Source: Aspidapion aeneum
Lineage: Eukaryota; Arthropoda; Insecta; Coleoptera; Brentidae
NCBI GenBank assembly: GCA_963576565.1
Contig: OY755038.1
Location: 206,557,013-206,621,012, forward strand
Direction: 5' to 3'
Length of the DNA: 64,000 bases
The notes under the pieces were generated by a model. It made no database searches. It had not been told where the DNA came from and saw nothing but the letters and a program-made list of their open reading frames with translations. Made by a program: the position numbers and the translations under genes. Positions 1 to 13,739 of this stretch are shown piece by piece (positions within the stretch are counted from its first letter, which is position 1; each line of letters begins with the position of its first letter).

Positions 1-2066
1 AAGTTTTTAAATTTTACATTTTTCGAATTGTTAATAACTTCTTTATTCTGCATCTTTTATATAAATGATTTTTGGTAAAATTACTTATTTTTACGAGTTC
101 TACAACCTGTTAAAATAAATGAATCAACTTTGAGAACACCCTGTATATGGATTTAACAATAAAATTTCGATATACTGAAAAAGTTTTAAAAATGCAATTG
201 AGGAAAGCAACAAAATTTTAACTTTTTTTATATTTTGGTTAATTTGTTTCGATTCCGTATATCTTTTAAATGTATTGCTTTGCTTGTGGAACCGTTTTAT
301 TTATTTTTTTAATTTTATATTACTTCCGAAATTCCTAACTTTATTCAGCAATTTTCAAACAAAACAATATAAATTTTCATCCTTTGACCTTTTGATATTC
401 CCTTTATACAATTTTCCCATGTTCATGTTTCCATACATCTATGTTTATACGCGATTTTGTATTTGAAAGAACTGCTCTTTTTATAAAATTGCACTGCATT
501 AGTTTTTGTTTCACATACACAAGAGGCTTTTTTCGTAAAATTTTAATGCATAAAATGTTTTTGTAACTTTTTGTTTGATTGAAAAATCAATTTTTTATAC
601 CTTTGTTAACAATACCGTTTTGCGCACTGGGTTAAAAAATTGCCATAAAGTTAGGAACTTTGTGGCTCCATCTAATAATGCTGCTTGGGATTATATTTAT
701 TTTTTGCAGTATTTTATTTTATTAGTTTGTCCGGTAGTTAGTAAGTAATTACAAAAATTTTGTTTTTTTTTGTTTCACTTGTTAATGTAAAGGAATAATT
801 ATTTTAAGTTGCAACTTGTTAATTTATTATCTTTTGCTTTTTAAAAATCTCATATTATTCTTTCTCCGGTTTTTACAGATATAAGTTGTAATTTTTGTCT
901 TTATAAATATCTCTAATATTTCTCTAATAATCTTTTTTCTTAGTTTTTTTTTTAGTTTTTAAGATCCCAAAGATTGTGCCCGCCAAAAAAAGATGCCCAC
1001 TAACATGGTCTCCTAATTCATATGAAGGGTACAGTAAGCCAAATAACGGTTTCTTTAATTTAATTGAATAATTGAACTTTTTAATATCAATCTTGAATGC
1101 CGGAACTTAAAAGCAACGTTAAAAAACAAAACATTCAGCTAGGTACTAGGGTTTTGTGTATTAACCAATGGCGTTTGTACCTTTAAAATTTTTCTTGAGG
1201 GTCACCTTGATATCCTTTATCCTTGCCGGTGTGTGTACTTAACGCTACATGGCCCCGCCTCATTCCCAAGGTTATTTAACTCCTCACCATTATTGCGTGT
1301 CACGCCCCATTCCCAGAAGTAAATCTTATCCCTGGTTCGTCATGGTTTACCACACCTTCTTTGTTTGTATAATTATTGTTATTATTTTGTAAGTTAAGGC
1401 GTTCAAGATTGATTCATATGAAATCAACAAAAAAAATTGGAGATGTCGTAGACCAACTTTTTTGATAATAGATTTATTCTATTCTTGAATGGGATGAAAA
1501 AAATCCCAAATTTTTGTTTATACATCCTTTTTTTAATTTTGAAATGCGTATTGAATAAGTTATCTTATTTTCAATTTAAAAAAAATATAAAAAAATATAT
1601 TTATTATTACTTTATTACTATCCTTTCAAAAATCACTTTAAAATAAACTACTATCAAAATTTTTTTTATTTGTGGTTTTTCGTTTTTATGGGTAGAATAA
1701 TTTTTTTAAAAAAACATAAAAGTGGTCTGCCAAACTTTAGGCTGATTTGATATGATATAACCCTCAAGAAACTTTAAATTGTTAAACTGTACCCATCTTT
1801 AGCGAACTAGGAGACCAAAAAACCCAGACGAGGATCGAGAATATTTTAACTAATTGATATATTCTCTTGTTCCCCACATATGGCCCGCCCACCAACCGTG
1901 TTGCCACTACACCTTGTTGCCCGCCACCACTACTTCTGCCACCATCACCAATGTTGCCTTCAAATGTCACCAAACCGAAACCGACGCCCAAACCAAATAC
2001 CCTGTCTTGGATGTGACCCCATAAACGGGCGGGATTACCCTGGATTACCCCGGTTGGTCGAAACAG
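1..2066. other. Intron sequence upstream of the first visible hnRNP K exon
   Basis: AT-rich non-coding DNA with no recognisable exon or transposon protein. By exon phase it should be the intron upstream of the YKAS exon. The stretch from about 1879 to 2066 is clearly richer in C than its surroundings; short open frames there (Gly-rich on the - strand, His/Cys-rich on the + strand) look compositional, not coding. A copy of the widespread insect repeat end aacaccctgtata lies near 136-150. The exon carrying the KH1 GxxG loop was looked for here and not seen. Confidence 0.5.
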
Positions 2067-2110
2067 TACAAAGCCTCGATCACTGTCCCTGATTGCCCAG
2101 GCCCCGAACG
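2067..2110 (+). CDS. HNRNPK: hnRNP K homologue, internal exon: end of KH1 domain
   Basis: Part of a poly(C)-binding, KH-domain RNA-binding protein of the hnRNP K (bancal) family, a nuclear/cytoplasmic regulator of splicing, stability and translation. The 44-nt exon encodes YKASITVPDCPGPE plus the first two bases (cg) of an Arg codon. This is the end of the first KH domain; vertebrate and insect hnRNP K proteins have the same D/YxAS.xVPD.xGPER block here. The donor is cg|gtaaat. The only AG between the in-frame stop at 2022-2024 and the conserved block is at 2065-2066, which fixes the start. That acceptor is weak (ggtcgaaacag, poor pyrimidine tract). The exon ends in phase 2 and the exon at 22980 begins with the one missing base, giving CGG (Arg). 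Seen: sequence, phases, splice sites. Family assignment is from recognition of the conserved block, strengthened by the two following exons. Confidence 0.88.
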
Positions 2111-2739
2111 GTAAATGTCCTCTTTACTATTTTTTTATCACACTGTTTTCCATAATTAAGATAATTAATGTTGGTGATTAATTTTTTTAATGGTTTGCGA
2201 TATTCGCACCGAAGAGACTGTATGCAAGTGTCGCCATACTTAGTAAGTTTTATTAACAAAACTCAAAATAATTGCTAAAAAAGGTCGCCGCCCAGCAAAA
2301 GATACTACCGCCCCCTTACAGCCACAATATTCGTTAAAAATCTTATAACCGGATAACATATTAGGGTATGATTAAGGAAAACTATAAAATGAGAGTCCGG
2401 CCCTGAGCAGGCAATGAACGCTTTACGCTAGCTCCTCCTTGTCTTATGCATTAACTGTCGCGATAGGCGTGGCGAAAAAGGCGGTCGTGGCATAAGGGGT
2501 GGTTAGTTCTTCTCAAGCAAGTATGCGTCTGCGTTGATTGTATACTTTTTTAAGCGTATCTTTATAAAGTAATATAAATGGCGTTAAACACTTGCATAGT
2601 AGTCCTTTTCTATTGTAAAAAATGGTTGTTATATAGAAAAATGGTTGCACCACACTACCAAAACTAATTTCTAATTTGTCTAATACAGCTTTTGACATTT
2701 TATGTGCTTTCTAATTATATTTTCTTTAGAAACATTTAT

Positions 2740-2890
2740 CCGCAGCTGTCCGTTCTTCTTGGGAGCTTGAAATCAGTGTTAACCTAAAATTGGTCAATTG
2801 ATCGCAAACGGATACTAACCTTGCGATCAATTGAACAAGGTTAGGTTAACACCAATTTCAACCATCCAAAATGAGGACAGGGGAGCTAAT
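2740..2890. mobile_element. Small hairpin MITE
   Basis: Imperfect palindrome of about 140 bp. The left arm (ctgtccgttcttcttggga, then a block ending gtgttaaccta) pairs with a right arm running from taggttaacaccaatttca to atgaggacagg. Inner arms around caattgatcgcaa also pair. The short flanking string agct occurs on both sides. A second copy of the right half, including the outer string ggagctaatt, lies near 50540-50641, which supports a repeated mobile unit. Confidence 0.65.
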
Positions 2891-3282
2891 TTAAGGAAAA
2901 ATAAGATAGATTACGATCCCTTATTATTTCCTTCTATAACAAGCACCAAAAAAATTACTTTTTAACAAGCACAATTGGAACACGATTCAAGGTTTGATTG
3001 ATTTCAAATATCAATAACCATAGTAGCTTATAAAAGGTATCGCTAAACCTCTGTAAATAACCACTTCCGTTATGGTTATTGAAGATTTATGGGACAGGTC
3101 GCTACTACGTTCACTTAGAATGAAGGTAACCATTATGGCAGTAACAAGTGTGCGAAAAAAAAAAAACAAAAACGCCCCAATAAATGTTTTAATGGTCAAT
3201 TATTTTATAATAAATACTAGTCTGTCATTGTCAAAGGTATTTGTGTATTATAAGCGTTAGAATGAGATAACACAAACCGGTC

Positions 3283-4872
3283 GCGATTTGTTTATTAAAA
3301 CACTTATCGAATCAATTTTTAAAACAGTTTTATCGTAATCTTTTTTATCGAATGACATTTTTATCAAATTATATTTCGATTCAATATTTTTTATCGAAAA
3401 CGTTTTTATTTCATTACATTTTTATCGAATAAAATTTTTGTCAAATTACATTTTTATCGAATAAAAATAAAAATTTTTTTATTGAATTTCATTTAAATCG
3501 AACCTCGTTTTATCGAATATTTTATTTTAAGGTATATTGCTGTGGTGACTAAAAAAAGGACAGGCGACTATAACTAAAAAAGATTAAAAACACACAAGTC
3601 GACTTTGCTTTTCAAGCCGAGGTGGATCAGGTGCCGAGGATAGTTGAGAGTTGACCTGCTTAGGTTATCATCCTAACCTGACCTGGTAAGGTTAATATAC
3701 TAAAATAAACTATCCTGGTCTGGTCAGATAAGTTTTTATTGGGTGGCGGAATAAAGATCGAAAGACAAAAGATCGAAAGACAAAAGATCGAATACAAAAG
3801 ATTGAAAAGGCAAAAGATCGAAAATACAAAAGATTGAAAATACAGAAGATCGAAAAACAAAAGATCGAAAACGCAAGAGATCGAAAATACAAACGATCGA
3901 AAAACAAAGATCGAAAATCAAAATATTAGAAGACAAAAGATCGAAAAAAAATCGCAAGTAAATAAGATCGAAATATACAAAATGACAATGAACAGTTTAG
4001 GCAAGGTCAGGTAAGGTAACTTTACCTAACCTTTAAATAAACCAATGGCTTGCCATACTTAACACAAATCAAAGAGTTCGACAAAAGGGTCTCTTTTTCA
4101 ATCATATTTAAAAAAAAAACTTTCCTGATTTCTTTCCCGGGATCCTAGAGAGTGTGTAACCAAACCGAACCGAACTGAACCGAGCCGAATCAAACCGAAC
4201 CGAATGGTTTTACACCCTGTAGGATCCCGGGAAACATGTCAGGAAAGTTTTTTTTTTTTGAAAAATATGTTAGAGAGAGTCCCCATTGCCGAACCGGTTT
4301 GGTTTGGTTTAGTTACACACCCTCTAGGATCCCTGAAAAGAAATCAGGAAAGTTTTGATTTGAAAAAACTATGTAATAGCGATATTTTGAAACGCGCTAT
4401 TTTGATCTTTGTCTTTCGATCTTTTGTACTTTCGATATACTGTACTTTCGATCTTTTGCCTTTCGATCTTTTGTTTTTTGATCGTTTGTATTTTCGATCT
4501 TTTGCATTTTAGATCTTCTGTTTTTCGATCTTTTGTAGTTTCGATATTTTGTTTTTCGATCTTTTGTGGTTTCGATCTTTTGTCTTTTCGTTCTTTAGTT
4601 TTTCGATCTTTTGTATTCGATCTTTTGTCTGTCGATCTTCTGTCTTTCGCCACCCGTTTTTATTATATACTTACTTTACTATTGACCTGGTCAGGTTTGG
4701 ATACTAACCTAGCTACGTCGTGTATCAACTATCCTCGGCCCCTGGTCTACCTCGGTTGGCAAAACAATTTTTTTTAGTTTCGAAATTTTGTGACTTCGTA
4801 AAAATAATTTTGATAAAAAGGTTTTCTATAAAATTTATTCGATAAAAGTGATTTTGATAAATAAACGCTACT
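3283..4872. mobile_element. Composite foldback element with inverted minisatellite arms
   Basis: A nested inverted repeat of about 1.6 kb. Outer arms are the tttatcgaat-rich blocks at about 3283-3540 and about 4790-4872. Middle arms share ccgaggatagttga (3637 region, and as its complement near 4720). The innermost arms are minisatellites. At about 3750-3970 a unit of roughly 14-17 bp, consensus caaaagatcgaaa, repeats at least ten times. At about 4390-4655 the reverse complement (tttcgatcttttg) repeats as often. The centre at 4150-4210 holds a run of aaccgaac units. Open frames across the arms (Phe/Ser/Ile repeats) are artefacts of the minisatellite. No transposase seen. Confidence 0.75.
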
Positions 4873-5370
4873 TAACAAAAACAACTAACAAAGAAACACA
4901 TTTTTGACAGGGACCGTTCTTAAATTACATAGCGAACAAGGGGGGTTCAGACTTGCATTACACTTAATGTTTAATTTGTTTTTTCTTGAAAATGTCTTAC
5001 GTAGAAGGGGGGACGTATAAGTAATTTATGAGTGTTCCCACAGATTAAATCAAAATATTTGTTTATGGTTCTTTAAAGTTGATTTTATTATTTTATTCCT
5101 GCGTGGTGCAACCAGGCTAGTTCGTTTTTATTGAATCCTTTAGAAATTGTGTCCCTTTAAAGCTCTTAGCGTTAAAGAGGAGTTAGTCCCCTGGTTACAT
5201 TTTACATCATATCCCTGTTTTTAAGAGAATTTTGACCCTTTGCCCTTTATGTTTCTCGTCTTATATTATTAAGCTCTTTTGGGGCCCTTTGAGCCTCAGG
5301 AAAATCTCTATTTTGATAAAGAATATGCTAAGCTAAACAGTTGCTTCAAGACAAGACCATAGACAAAGTA

Positions 5371-6040
5371 TACAGGGTGTTTTTTCAAGGTAACAGAGGC
5401 TCTTTCGGGCATTTATCGTACGTTTATAAAAAAAAACCCTCGAATGCGTCGAATTTACTACCGATGGAACACTTTTTGACTATCTTAACATTTTTGTAGC
5501 ACACATCTCCTTTGAGGGGTAAACATTACCGTTATATTTTGAACAGGGAAAGTAGGTCAAGTGATACCTTATTTTGAAGGCCCCCTGAATGCCTTTACAA
5601 ACAAAATTTTACAAATCTATTAATTAGTTTTTGAGATATATGCGATAAGAAAACGTTTTTTTATACATTCGTGAGAATTTTTCATTGATTCACTTTTTAT
5701 CGAAAAGGAATATTTTGCGGTAACTCTTCTCTTATTTTTTTATATTTTTCTTATTTCATTTTTATTTTATATCTCAAAAATTAATCGGTATATTTCCGAA
5801 ATTTTTACACGGTCGTAAAAAGATACCTTGAAAAAAAAGAATTAATTCAAACTACTTTCCCGATTCAAAATATTGGGGTGACGTTTACCCCTTGAAAGGG
5901 GTGCGTGCTTCCAAAATTTCTAGATAGTTAAAATGCTCCCCTTGCAGAGAAAATTGACGTGTTCGAGGGTTTTACCAAAAACGTACGACAAAATAAATAT
6001 ATAAGAAGCCTTTGTGACCTGTTAAAAAAAACACCATGTA
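5371..6040. mobile_element. Inverted-repeat MITE with tacagggtgt ends
   Basis: About 670 bp. The left end tacagggtgttttttcaagg pairs with the right end gttaaaaaaaacaccatgta. Inner blocks also pair: the ccctcgaatgcgtc block near 5438 with gacgtgttcgaggg near 5953, and ggggtaaacattacc near 5516 with gtgacgtttacccc near 5878. No protein remnant seen. Ends of this type (acaccctgta) are common in insect repeats. Confidence 0.7.
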
Positions 6041-6589
6041 TGTATTTAGGTAATAAAAACTGTGCCTAGGGAATTAACACAACGTTTTAGCCTGCAGCAA
6101 GGAGTTGGAATACTCTCACAGCGGAAATAAGTAATAAGTTTTTCTCTAAAAAAGTATTTAAAGTAAGTTTTTGGAAAAATCCTCAAACACTGATTTGGTT
6201 GTTCGGAGGAGACTTTTTTGCGATATTATAGTTGAGTAACTTTGTAGGGTATTTTAAGAAAAAGCTGCAAAAAGGGTATATTTTTTATATTTGATGATTG
6301 ATATTTATTTATGATGTTACCTAACACCCAAAACTGATTTTTCATTCGAGGATCCCCGATTTTTCGGCTTCAGATGGCGGCTGTCAAAAATTAAAAAAAA
6401 AAATGAATTCCCTGTTTTATGGAAATTAAAATTAATTTTGACGGATTCACTTTAAGCGGGACCTACTCAATTTAAAACTGGAAAAAGATTTGACACCTGT
6501 CACTTCAAAACAAAATGACGGCTTTGAGGGCGGCTTTATTTTAAAAAAATAGTTTTTTTTCGATATTTTCTTTAATTTTTGTTCAATAT

Positions 6590-7420
6590 TTATTTTTGGT
6601 ATTGAAAAATATTAAAACACCGTTTTTAGAGAAGACAAAATGTTCTTTCAAACGGCGTTTCACAAAGTTGTGTTAAATCTATTATTGACACTCCAAGGGC
6701 GCCCGCATATTGAGGTTATTTTTTTTTAATTATTTTTTTTTTAAAACTTATTTGTTGTATTCAATTTTCTTAAACACTGAGCTTTCTAAAAAATCTCTTT
6801 TAACTCTATATTATTGAAAATAAAATTATCTTTAAAACGATATGCATCTAGTGAGTTTTTGTTAACGGGGAACACTCAAAGAATATACGCATATTTAGTG
6901 ATTTTTTTTAATCACAAAAAATAAGTATTGTTATCATATATTTAACCCTTTTTTTTAAAACCAAGCCTTACCAGGAAAAACGTTTTACTCTTTGTTATAG
7001 ACAATTAAATTTTCTTTCAAATGATGTGTTTAGTTATAACATTTAGATAACCGTTAATACAACAGGGGTGTCCAAAAATAAAGACTATACTTTTTTTTGT
7101 GATTAAAAAAAATACATTAAATATGCGTATATTCTTTCAGTGTTTCTCGTTAGCAAAAACCTACTAGATACATATCTTTTTAAAGATAATTTTATTTTTA
7201 AGAAAATAGAGTAAACAATATTTTTCAGAAAACGTTAATTTTTAAGAAAATTAAATAAAACAAATAAAAAAATTAAAAAAAAATTAATTAGAAAAAAATA
7301 ACTTCAATTTGCGGACGCCCCTGGACTGTTAACAATAGCTTTAATCCAATTTGTGATACGCCGTCTAAAAGCAAATTTTATTTCTTCTTAAAAACGTATT
7401 TTAACATATTTCCTGAAAAT
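6590..7420. mobile_element. Foldback element with about 350-bp arms
   Basis: Large imperfect palindrome centred near 7010. Left-arm blocks (aaacggcgtttcacaaagtt at 6655; ccaagggcgcccgcatattg at 6693; gaatatacgcatatttagtg at 6881) occur as reverse complements on the right (near 7120, 7310 and 7360). The left copy gggcgcccgcatattgagg and the right copy cttcaatttgcggacgcccc show the divergence. No coding remnant seen. Confidence 0.75.
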
Positions 7421-7600
7421 AATTAGTTGTTTTGAAAACTGAATAAAACCTAAAAAACATAACACCAATTTACTTACTTTAATTTTCTATAATGAAGATA
7501 ATTACACACTTTCTGTAAAATGCTTACTTTTTGAGAAAATGACATAAAACTGAATAATTTTGGTTTGTTTTGCATATACTATGGAAACGGGTGTACTGCT

Positions 7601-8235
7601 CACGGTGGATAGAATAGACCGGTGTTCCGATCTTATATATATATGTCGAATTTTTCACGTCACTGGTGGTCCAGCTGATTTTTGTAAAGAAAAGTTAGAT
7701 ATGATATGAACACAGGAACTACTAATATTTTTTGAATTTTTTGAAAACTAAGGCAATTTTTCCACTGTTTTCTGGTACATCCTTATAAAATATAATTTTC
7801 TAGACTTATTGTCGCTATTTTTTTTTAGCCGGCTTTATTTTTTATTAAACAATACTTAAACTACAAGTCAAACTAAATGTGATCGTTTTGTATCAAAGGT
7901 GAACCGAGGACTTGGGAAGTAAACAAAGATGTAGGTCAGCGGATTATTTTTGGAGCTGAAACGAACAAATTATTTTCTTCGAATTTTAACTTTTGTGTAA
8001 AGAGAAATGAAGCGGGCTAAAAAAAATAACGACTGGTATGTCTGAAAAATTTTATTTTATAAGATTATACTAAAACATAGTGGGAAAATTACCTTAGTTT
8101 TTAAAAAATTCAAAAAATATTAGTTGTTCATATCATATCTAAGTTTTGTTTACAAAAATCAGCTGGACCACCAGTGTCGTGACAATTCGACATATATTTC
8201 TAAGATCCGAACACCGGTCTATTCTATCCACCGTG
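7601..8235. mobile_element. Long-TIR non-autonomous transposon with 9-bp target duplication (MULE-like)
   Basis: 635 bp. The ends read cacggtggatagaatagacc and, on the right, ggtctattctatccaccgtg, and the arms continue for roughly 215 bp (both sides contain cagctgatttttgtaaa or its complement). It is flanked by the direct repeat tgtactgct at 7592-7600 and 8236-8244. Long inverted repeats with a 9-11 bp duplication are typical of Mutator-like elements. No transposase is present, so the superfamily is inferred. Confidence 0.8.
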
Positions 8236-8664
8236 TGTACTGCTAACACTACAGGGTTCGTATCTTAGCAAGAATACAATTCAGAGCACTCAATAATATC
8301 TCATTTTATAGGCTATTAGTTGGTCTTTATTTTATGTTATTACAGATTTTCTCAAAAAGAAGCAAAATTAGATGTTGGTCCACTAAAAATTTTTTTGTCA
8401 AAATACAAGATGACGGCGAAGTGTTTAGCGTTACAACTCGAAAACCATTCATCTCACAAAAAAACGATAAAAGGGTTTTTGTAGGAAATTTTATTGTCTT
8501 CAACTTTTGTTTGAAACTTTTTTTTTCTAGAATGTACAGAAACCAAGTAATTAAAAAAAAAAACTCTTTTTGTGCACACTAAATCTAAGATGGCGTGGGA
8601 GCCCCCCACCCACCCCCCCCCCCAAGGTCGAAAACTCAAATTTGTTTTCAGAAAATGTCAACAA

Positions 8665-9470
8665 CATATCGCACCCCCGCTAAAAAATAGTCACAACTCA
8701 AAAAACATTGTTTTGAGAAAATCGCTGTTAAAGAATTTAGTTCATTAGAGAGATTCATTTTTCACTTACATGACAAATTACGAGTTAACATATTATTTTC
8801 TATCAACAGGAACCTATTAACTCAATGCAATTGGTGCAGTACGTTTCTCAGAAAAAATGATTTTTGTCGTTTTTAGTTTAAAAAAACACAAAATCCCGAT
8901 ATTGTGACACTTTTTTAGAACAAGGCATCATGACATTGTAAATCAGGATGTCACGCAGGATGGTAAATAATATAAAAAAAGAAAACAAATAAAGAAGAAA
9001 CTTTGTATTTATTTTTACAGCGAGTTAGAAAATGCTGAATAACAACTGGGAATGTGATTATTTTCTAATAAATTCAAAAGACTTTTTCCTTATTCTCCTT
9101 AATTCTAAGTACACTGAACAATTCGAAAAACAGTCACAACACAAAAAAGAACAGTATTTTACTTGTTATATGCGTCAGATTTAACCAATAGTTTACACGA
9201 AAACCTTCACAACTCGAAATGTGACTCTTTTCAGGATGAAACTCCACGTTCACGCTGGTATAAAGTCAAAAGTGACACTGTAAAGGAACGCATCCTCAGC
9301 TAAACTGGACAAAATAAAAGAGTCACATCGCCATTTCGGGGTGAATTGTCGAAACATAAATGTGACGCTTTTATGGAAGAAAGTACAAGTTATTTCGATG
9401 ATGGCGGCAGGTTTCTCTCAATAAGTTCGATTTTTGAGTTGTGACTCTTTTTCAGCGGGTGTGCGATATG
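8665..9470. mobile_element. TIR element of about 0.8 kb
   Basis: The left end catatcgcacccccgcta at 8665 is followed by a block ending gtcacaactcaaaaa. It pairs with the right end from ttttgagttgtgactctttt to agcgggtgtgcgatatg, ending 9470. The TIR is about 50 bp with a few mismatches. The interior has several copies of the gtcacaactc/gtgactcttt theme. No clear target duplication and no coding sequence. Confidence 0.6.
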
Positions 9471-9913
9471 TCAAAATCGCGACCACGCCACCTTTTGCAA
9501 GTTACATTTCTATAATGACTGGACTAATACGTTAGGGTTTATTTGAAATCCAACATGCCCGCCCGCACGTATCAGTCATTTTTAGAGACCCTTTCCCATT
9601 ACAGATATTGTATGAGAAAGTGGTAACAACCCCAAGAAATCCTTCCAGATTTTTTATTAATTTCAGAGACTCAGTCATAAAAATTCTTAATTTTAATGAA
9701 CGCATCGTAGCGTATTTTTCACCCTTCATAATCAAGACGACGCGGGATTCGTTTCAACCTTTTTTGAAATGCTCACTTGCTTATCGAAGCATAATTTCTT
9801 TTTACTTTATTAAAATCTTTCAATTTCAGAGATCCATCTCAACGGGGTTTCTGCCAAAAAAAAGAAAAACGCGAACGTTAAGTTTATAAACAGCTTTTTT
9901 CTCTGACAAAAAC

Positions 9914-10453
9914 TAGAGACCCTATATGTATGACATATTTTTACTAATACCCTGTTTCCACCAATGCATGCCCACCCCGATTCAAAAAACGCATCACGTG
10001 ATGGCCCATGGATTTGCACCGGTTTTAAATGCAGCGTCACCTGATGCGTTTTTTGAATCAGGGTGGGCATGCATTGGTGGAAACAGGGTATAAAGAGAGA
10101 CGCGACAAACCCATCAAAGTCACTGAAATTAACATTTTTTGGTTATGTTATTTTCTTGCCAAGTTCATTGGCGTTTCTCTAAAATAATTTAAATTGTCAG
10201 CGGTGAGTGGCATCAATCATCATACACCATATAAACAAACACGTTTGTCCGCATCCCCTGTCTGAGTTTTGTTAAAAATCGTTTATTTTTATTTTCCGAC
10301 GCATATGAATTGACAAGGATAGACTCTCTAAACATCGCTAGAGTATAGAGGACCGATATTTTCATCCTTTGATTTTGACTTAAATAAATTTGACTTTCAA
10401 GAGTTTGTCGCGTCTCTTTATATTTAAAATATGTCATACATACAGGGTCTCTA
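9914..10453. mobile_element. hAT-type MITE with 8-bp target duplication
   Basis: Ends tagagaccctatatgtatga and (reverse complement of the right end) tagagaccctgtatgtatga are inverted copies. The flanking 8-bp repeat acaaaaac occurs at 9906-9913 and 10454-10461, exact. A second, inner inverted pair is gagacgcgacaaac near 10097 and gtttgtcgcgtctc near 10405. The 8-bp duplication points to hAT. It has itself been hit by the MITE at 9948-10090. No transposase seen. Confidence 0.85.
9948..10090. mobile_element. 143-bp hairpin MITE nested in a hAT MITE
   Basis: Near-perfect inverted arms of about 50 bp: taccctgtttccaccaatgc at the left and gcattggtggaaacagggta at the right, flanked by the 3-bp repeat taa on both sides. 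A 3-bp TWA-type duplication suggests a PIF/Harbinger-type element; that class call is inference. The few arm mismatches suggest a fairly young insertion. Confidence 0.8.
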
Positions 10454-10461
10454 ACAAAAAC

Positions 10462-12470
<2,009 letters not shown>

Positions 12471-12475
12471 CATTG

Positions 12476-13050
12476 CCAAGATATACCCTCTCCCAGTTTT
12501 CAGTGTGAAGAGAGTCTTTAAAGCGATTTATGTTTTCTGAAAAGAACCTTTTCTTTCCAAATTTAGTTTCTTGCTTGTAGTTGATTCTTACGTCCAATTA
12601 TTGTGCATAATGATCAGATAGTTTTGTAGAATCAATGACGCCAGTGACACGCTTATCATTAAAGTTGCTTGGTATGCTGTCTAATTAATTTTTTGAGTCA
12701 GGCCTTGCTACACCATCTATGTGAGATGTAAGCTCAAAGCTGGAAAAGAGCTGAATCATTGACAAAGCATTAAAGTTGTTTTTATTAAAATGAACATTAA
12801 AATCACCACAGATAACCAAAGCATTATTGCCGGTAGGGCACGTTTCCTCTAGGAGATCAGTGACTATTTAAAAATACTCATTTTCATTTCCGTTTGGTGA
12901 TCTGTACAGACTAATAATTGTTGGTATCTTATCGCGAAAACTCACCGTATTTATCTTTAGGTAATGTTTTTGTATTTTTGCAAACAGAGTCAATACCATT
13001 TTTTACAAATATTGCAGTACTACTCCTCTCCATCACAATCGAGAAAATAT
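12476..13050 (-). pseudogene. LINE endonuclease domain fragment (CR1/Jockey-like)
   Basis: The - strand reads through an exonuclease-endonuclease-phosphatase (APE-like) domain. In order: ERSSTAIFVKNGIDSV near 13030, TIISLYRSPNGNENEYF near 12900, LVICGDFNVHF near 12800 (the conserved GDFN metal-site motif), VIDSTKLSDHYAQ near 12620 (the conserved SDH active-site motif), then FFSENINRF and NWERVY near 12500. At least three in-frame stops break it. This is the N-terminal nicking endonuclease of a non-LTR retrotransposon. The RT half is missing: the sequence runs straight into the (ATTT)n repeat. Clade assignment is inference from motif style. Confidence 0.85.
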
Positions 13051-13739
13051 TTTAAACCCTGGGTGTGGTACAATACAATTTACATGGGGTATATATATTT
13101 TTTATTTAACTCTGTAGTTTAATTTATAAGAGCTTTAATTTCTGAGAAATTTAGAAGCAAATAGGCTTTTTGGGATTTTATAGCACATAAATTTAAAGTT
13201 CAAAAGGTGTTGAAATTTTATAAATCCATTTTTTTAGAGCGTCATGCTTTATTCGTTATTTCAGTTTCTAATTAATTTTATGTTTTGCATCTAATTAGAG
13301 CTATTTTTAAAAATAATTTTAGTTTTTTTAGTTACAATTGTACCCCATGTATGTTAAAATTGTCCCGTTTCTAATAATTTTTGAAATTCAAAAAAAATAA
13401 ATTTTTTCTTATACTGTCGTTTTGTAGTCTAAGGGATAAATTAGATGGAATTTACAAGCTTCCGAAAATGTTACATTTGTACTTCTCCTTCTCCTTTTCC
13501 CAAAAACCTCATTCCATTAAAAAAAAAGTTTTAAAGGTTGATATTTTTTTGATGAGATAATGAATGTTAACCGAAACAACAGTATTCCTAAGAGAAATGT
13601 TCAAAACGAGAAATTATCGTGAAAAACGATCGGGAAGTAATAAAAATTCCAGGCTCTGTCTGCATCAATTTTATTAAAGGGCAATTTTTTTACGCTTTAC
13701 ACAAATTAACGCCAGTATCTTGTCTGGTTTTTTCTAAAG
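13051..13739. other. Intronic sequence without a recognised gene
   Basis: AT-rich DNA between two LINE remnants. The near-repeated gtaccccatgtatgt and ggggtatatatatt strings hint at another decayed repeat. No coding potential seen. Confidence 0.4.

Noticed and set aside
1782..2092. Gly-rich (- strand) and His/Cys-rich (+ strand) open frames just before the first exon
   Set aside because: Both are in frames unrelated to the hnRNP K frame and reflect local C-rich composition; an in-frame stop at 2022-2024 separates the region from the exon.
3750..3970. Short regularly spaced repeats that could be taken for a CRISPR array
   Set aside because: Eukaryotic context, units of only 14-17 bp with no unique spacers, and an inverted twin array. 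It is a minisatellite arm of a foldback element.
3660..4777. Several overlapping open frames rich in Phe, Ser, Ile and Leu, some over 100 codons
   Set aside because: They are read-through of the caaaagatcgaaa minisatellite in different frames; no start context, no family, mirrored on both strands.
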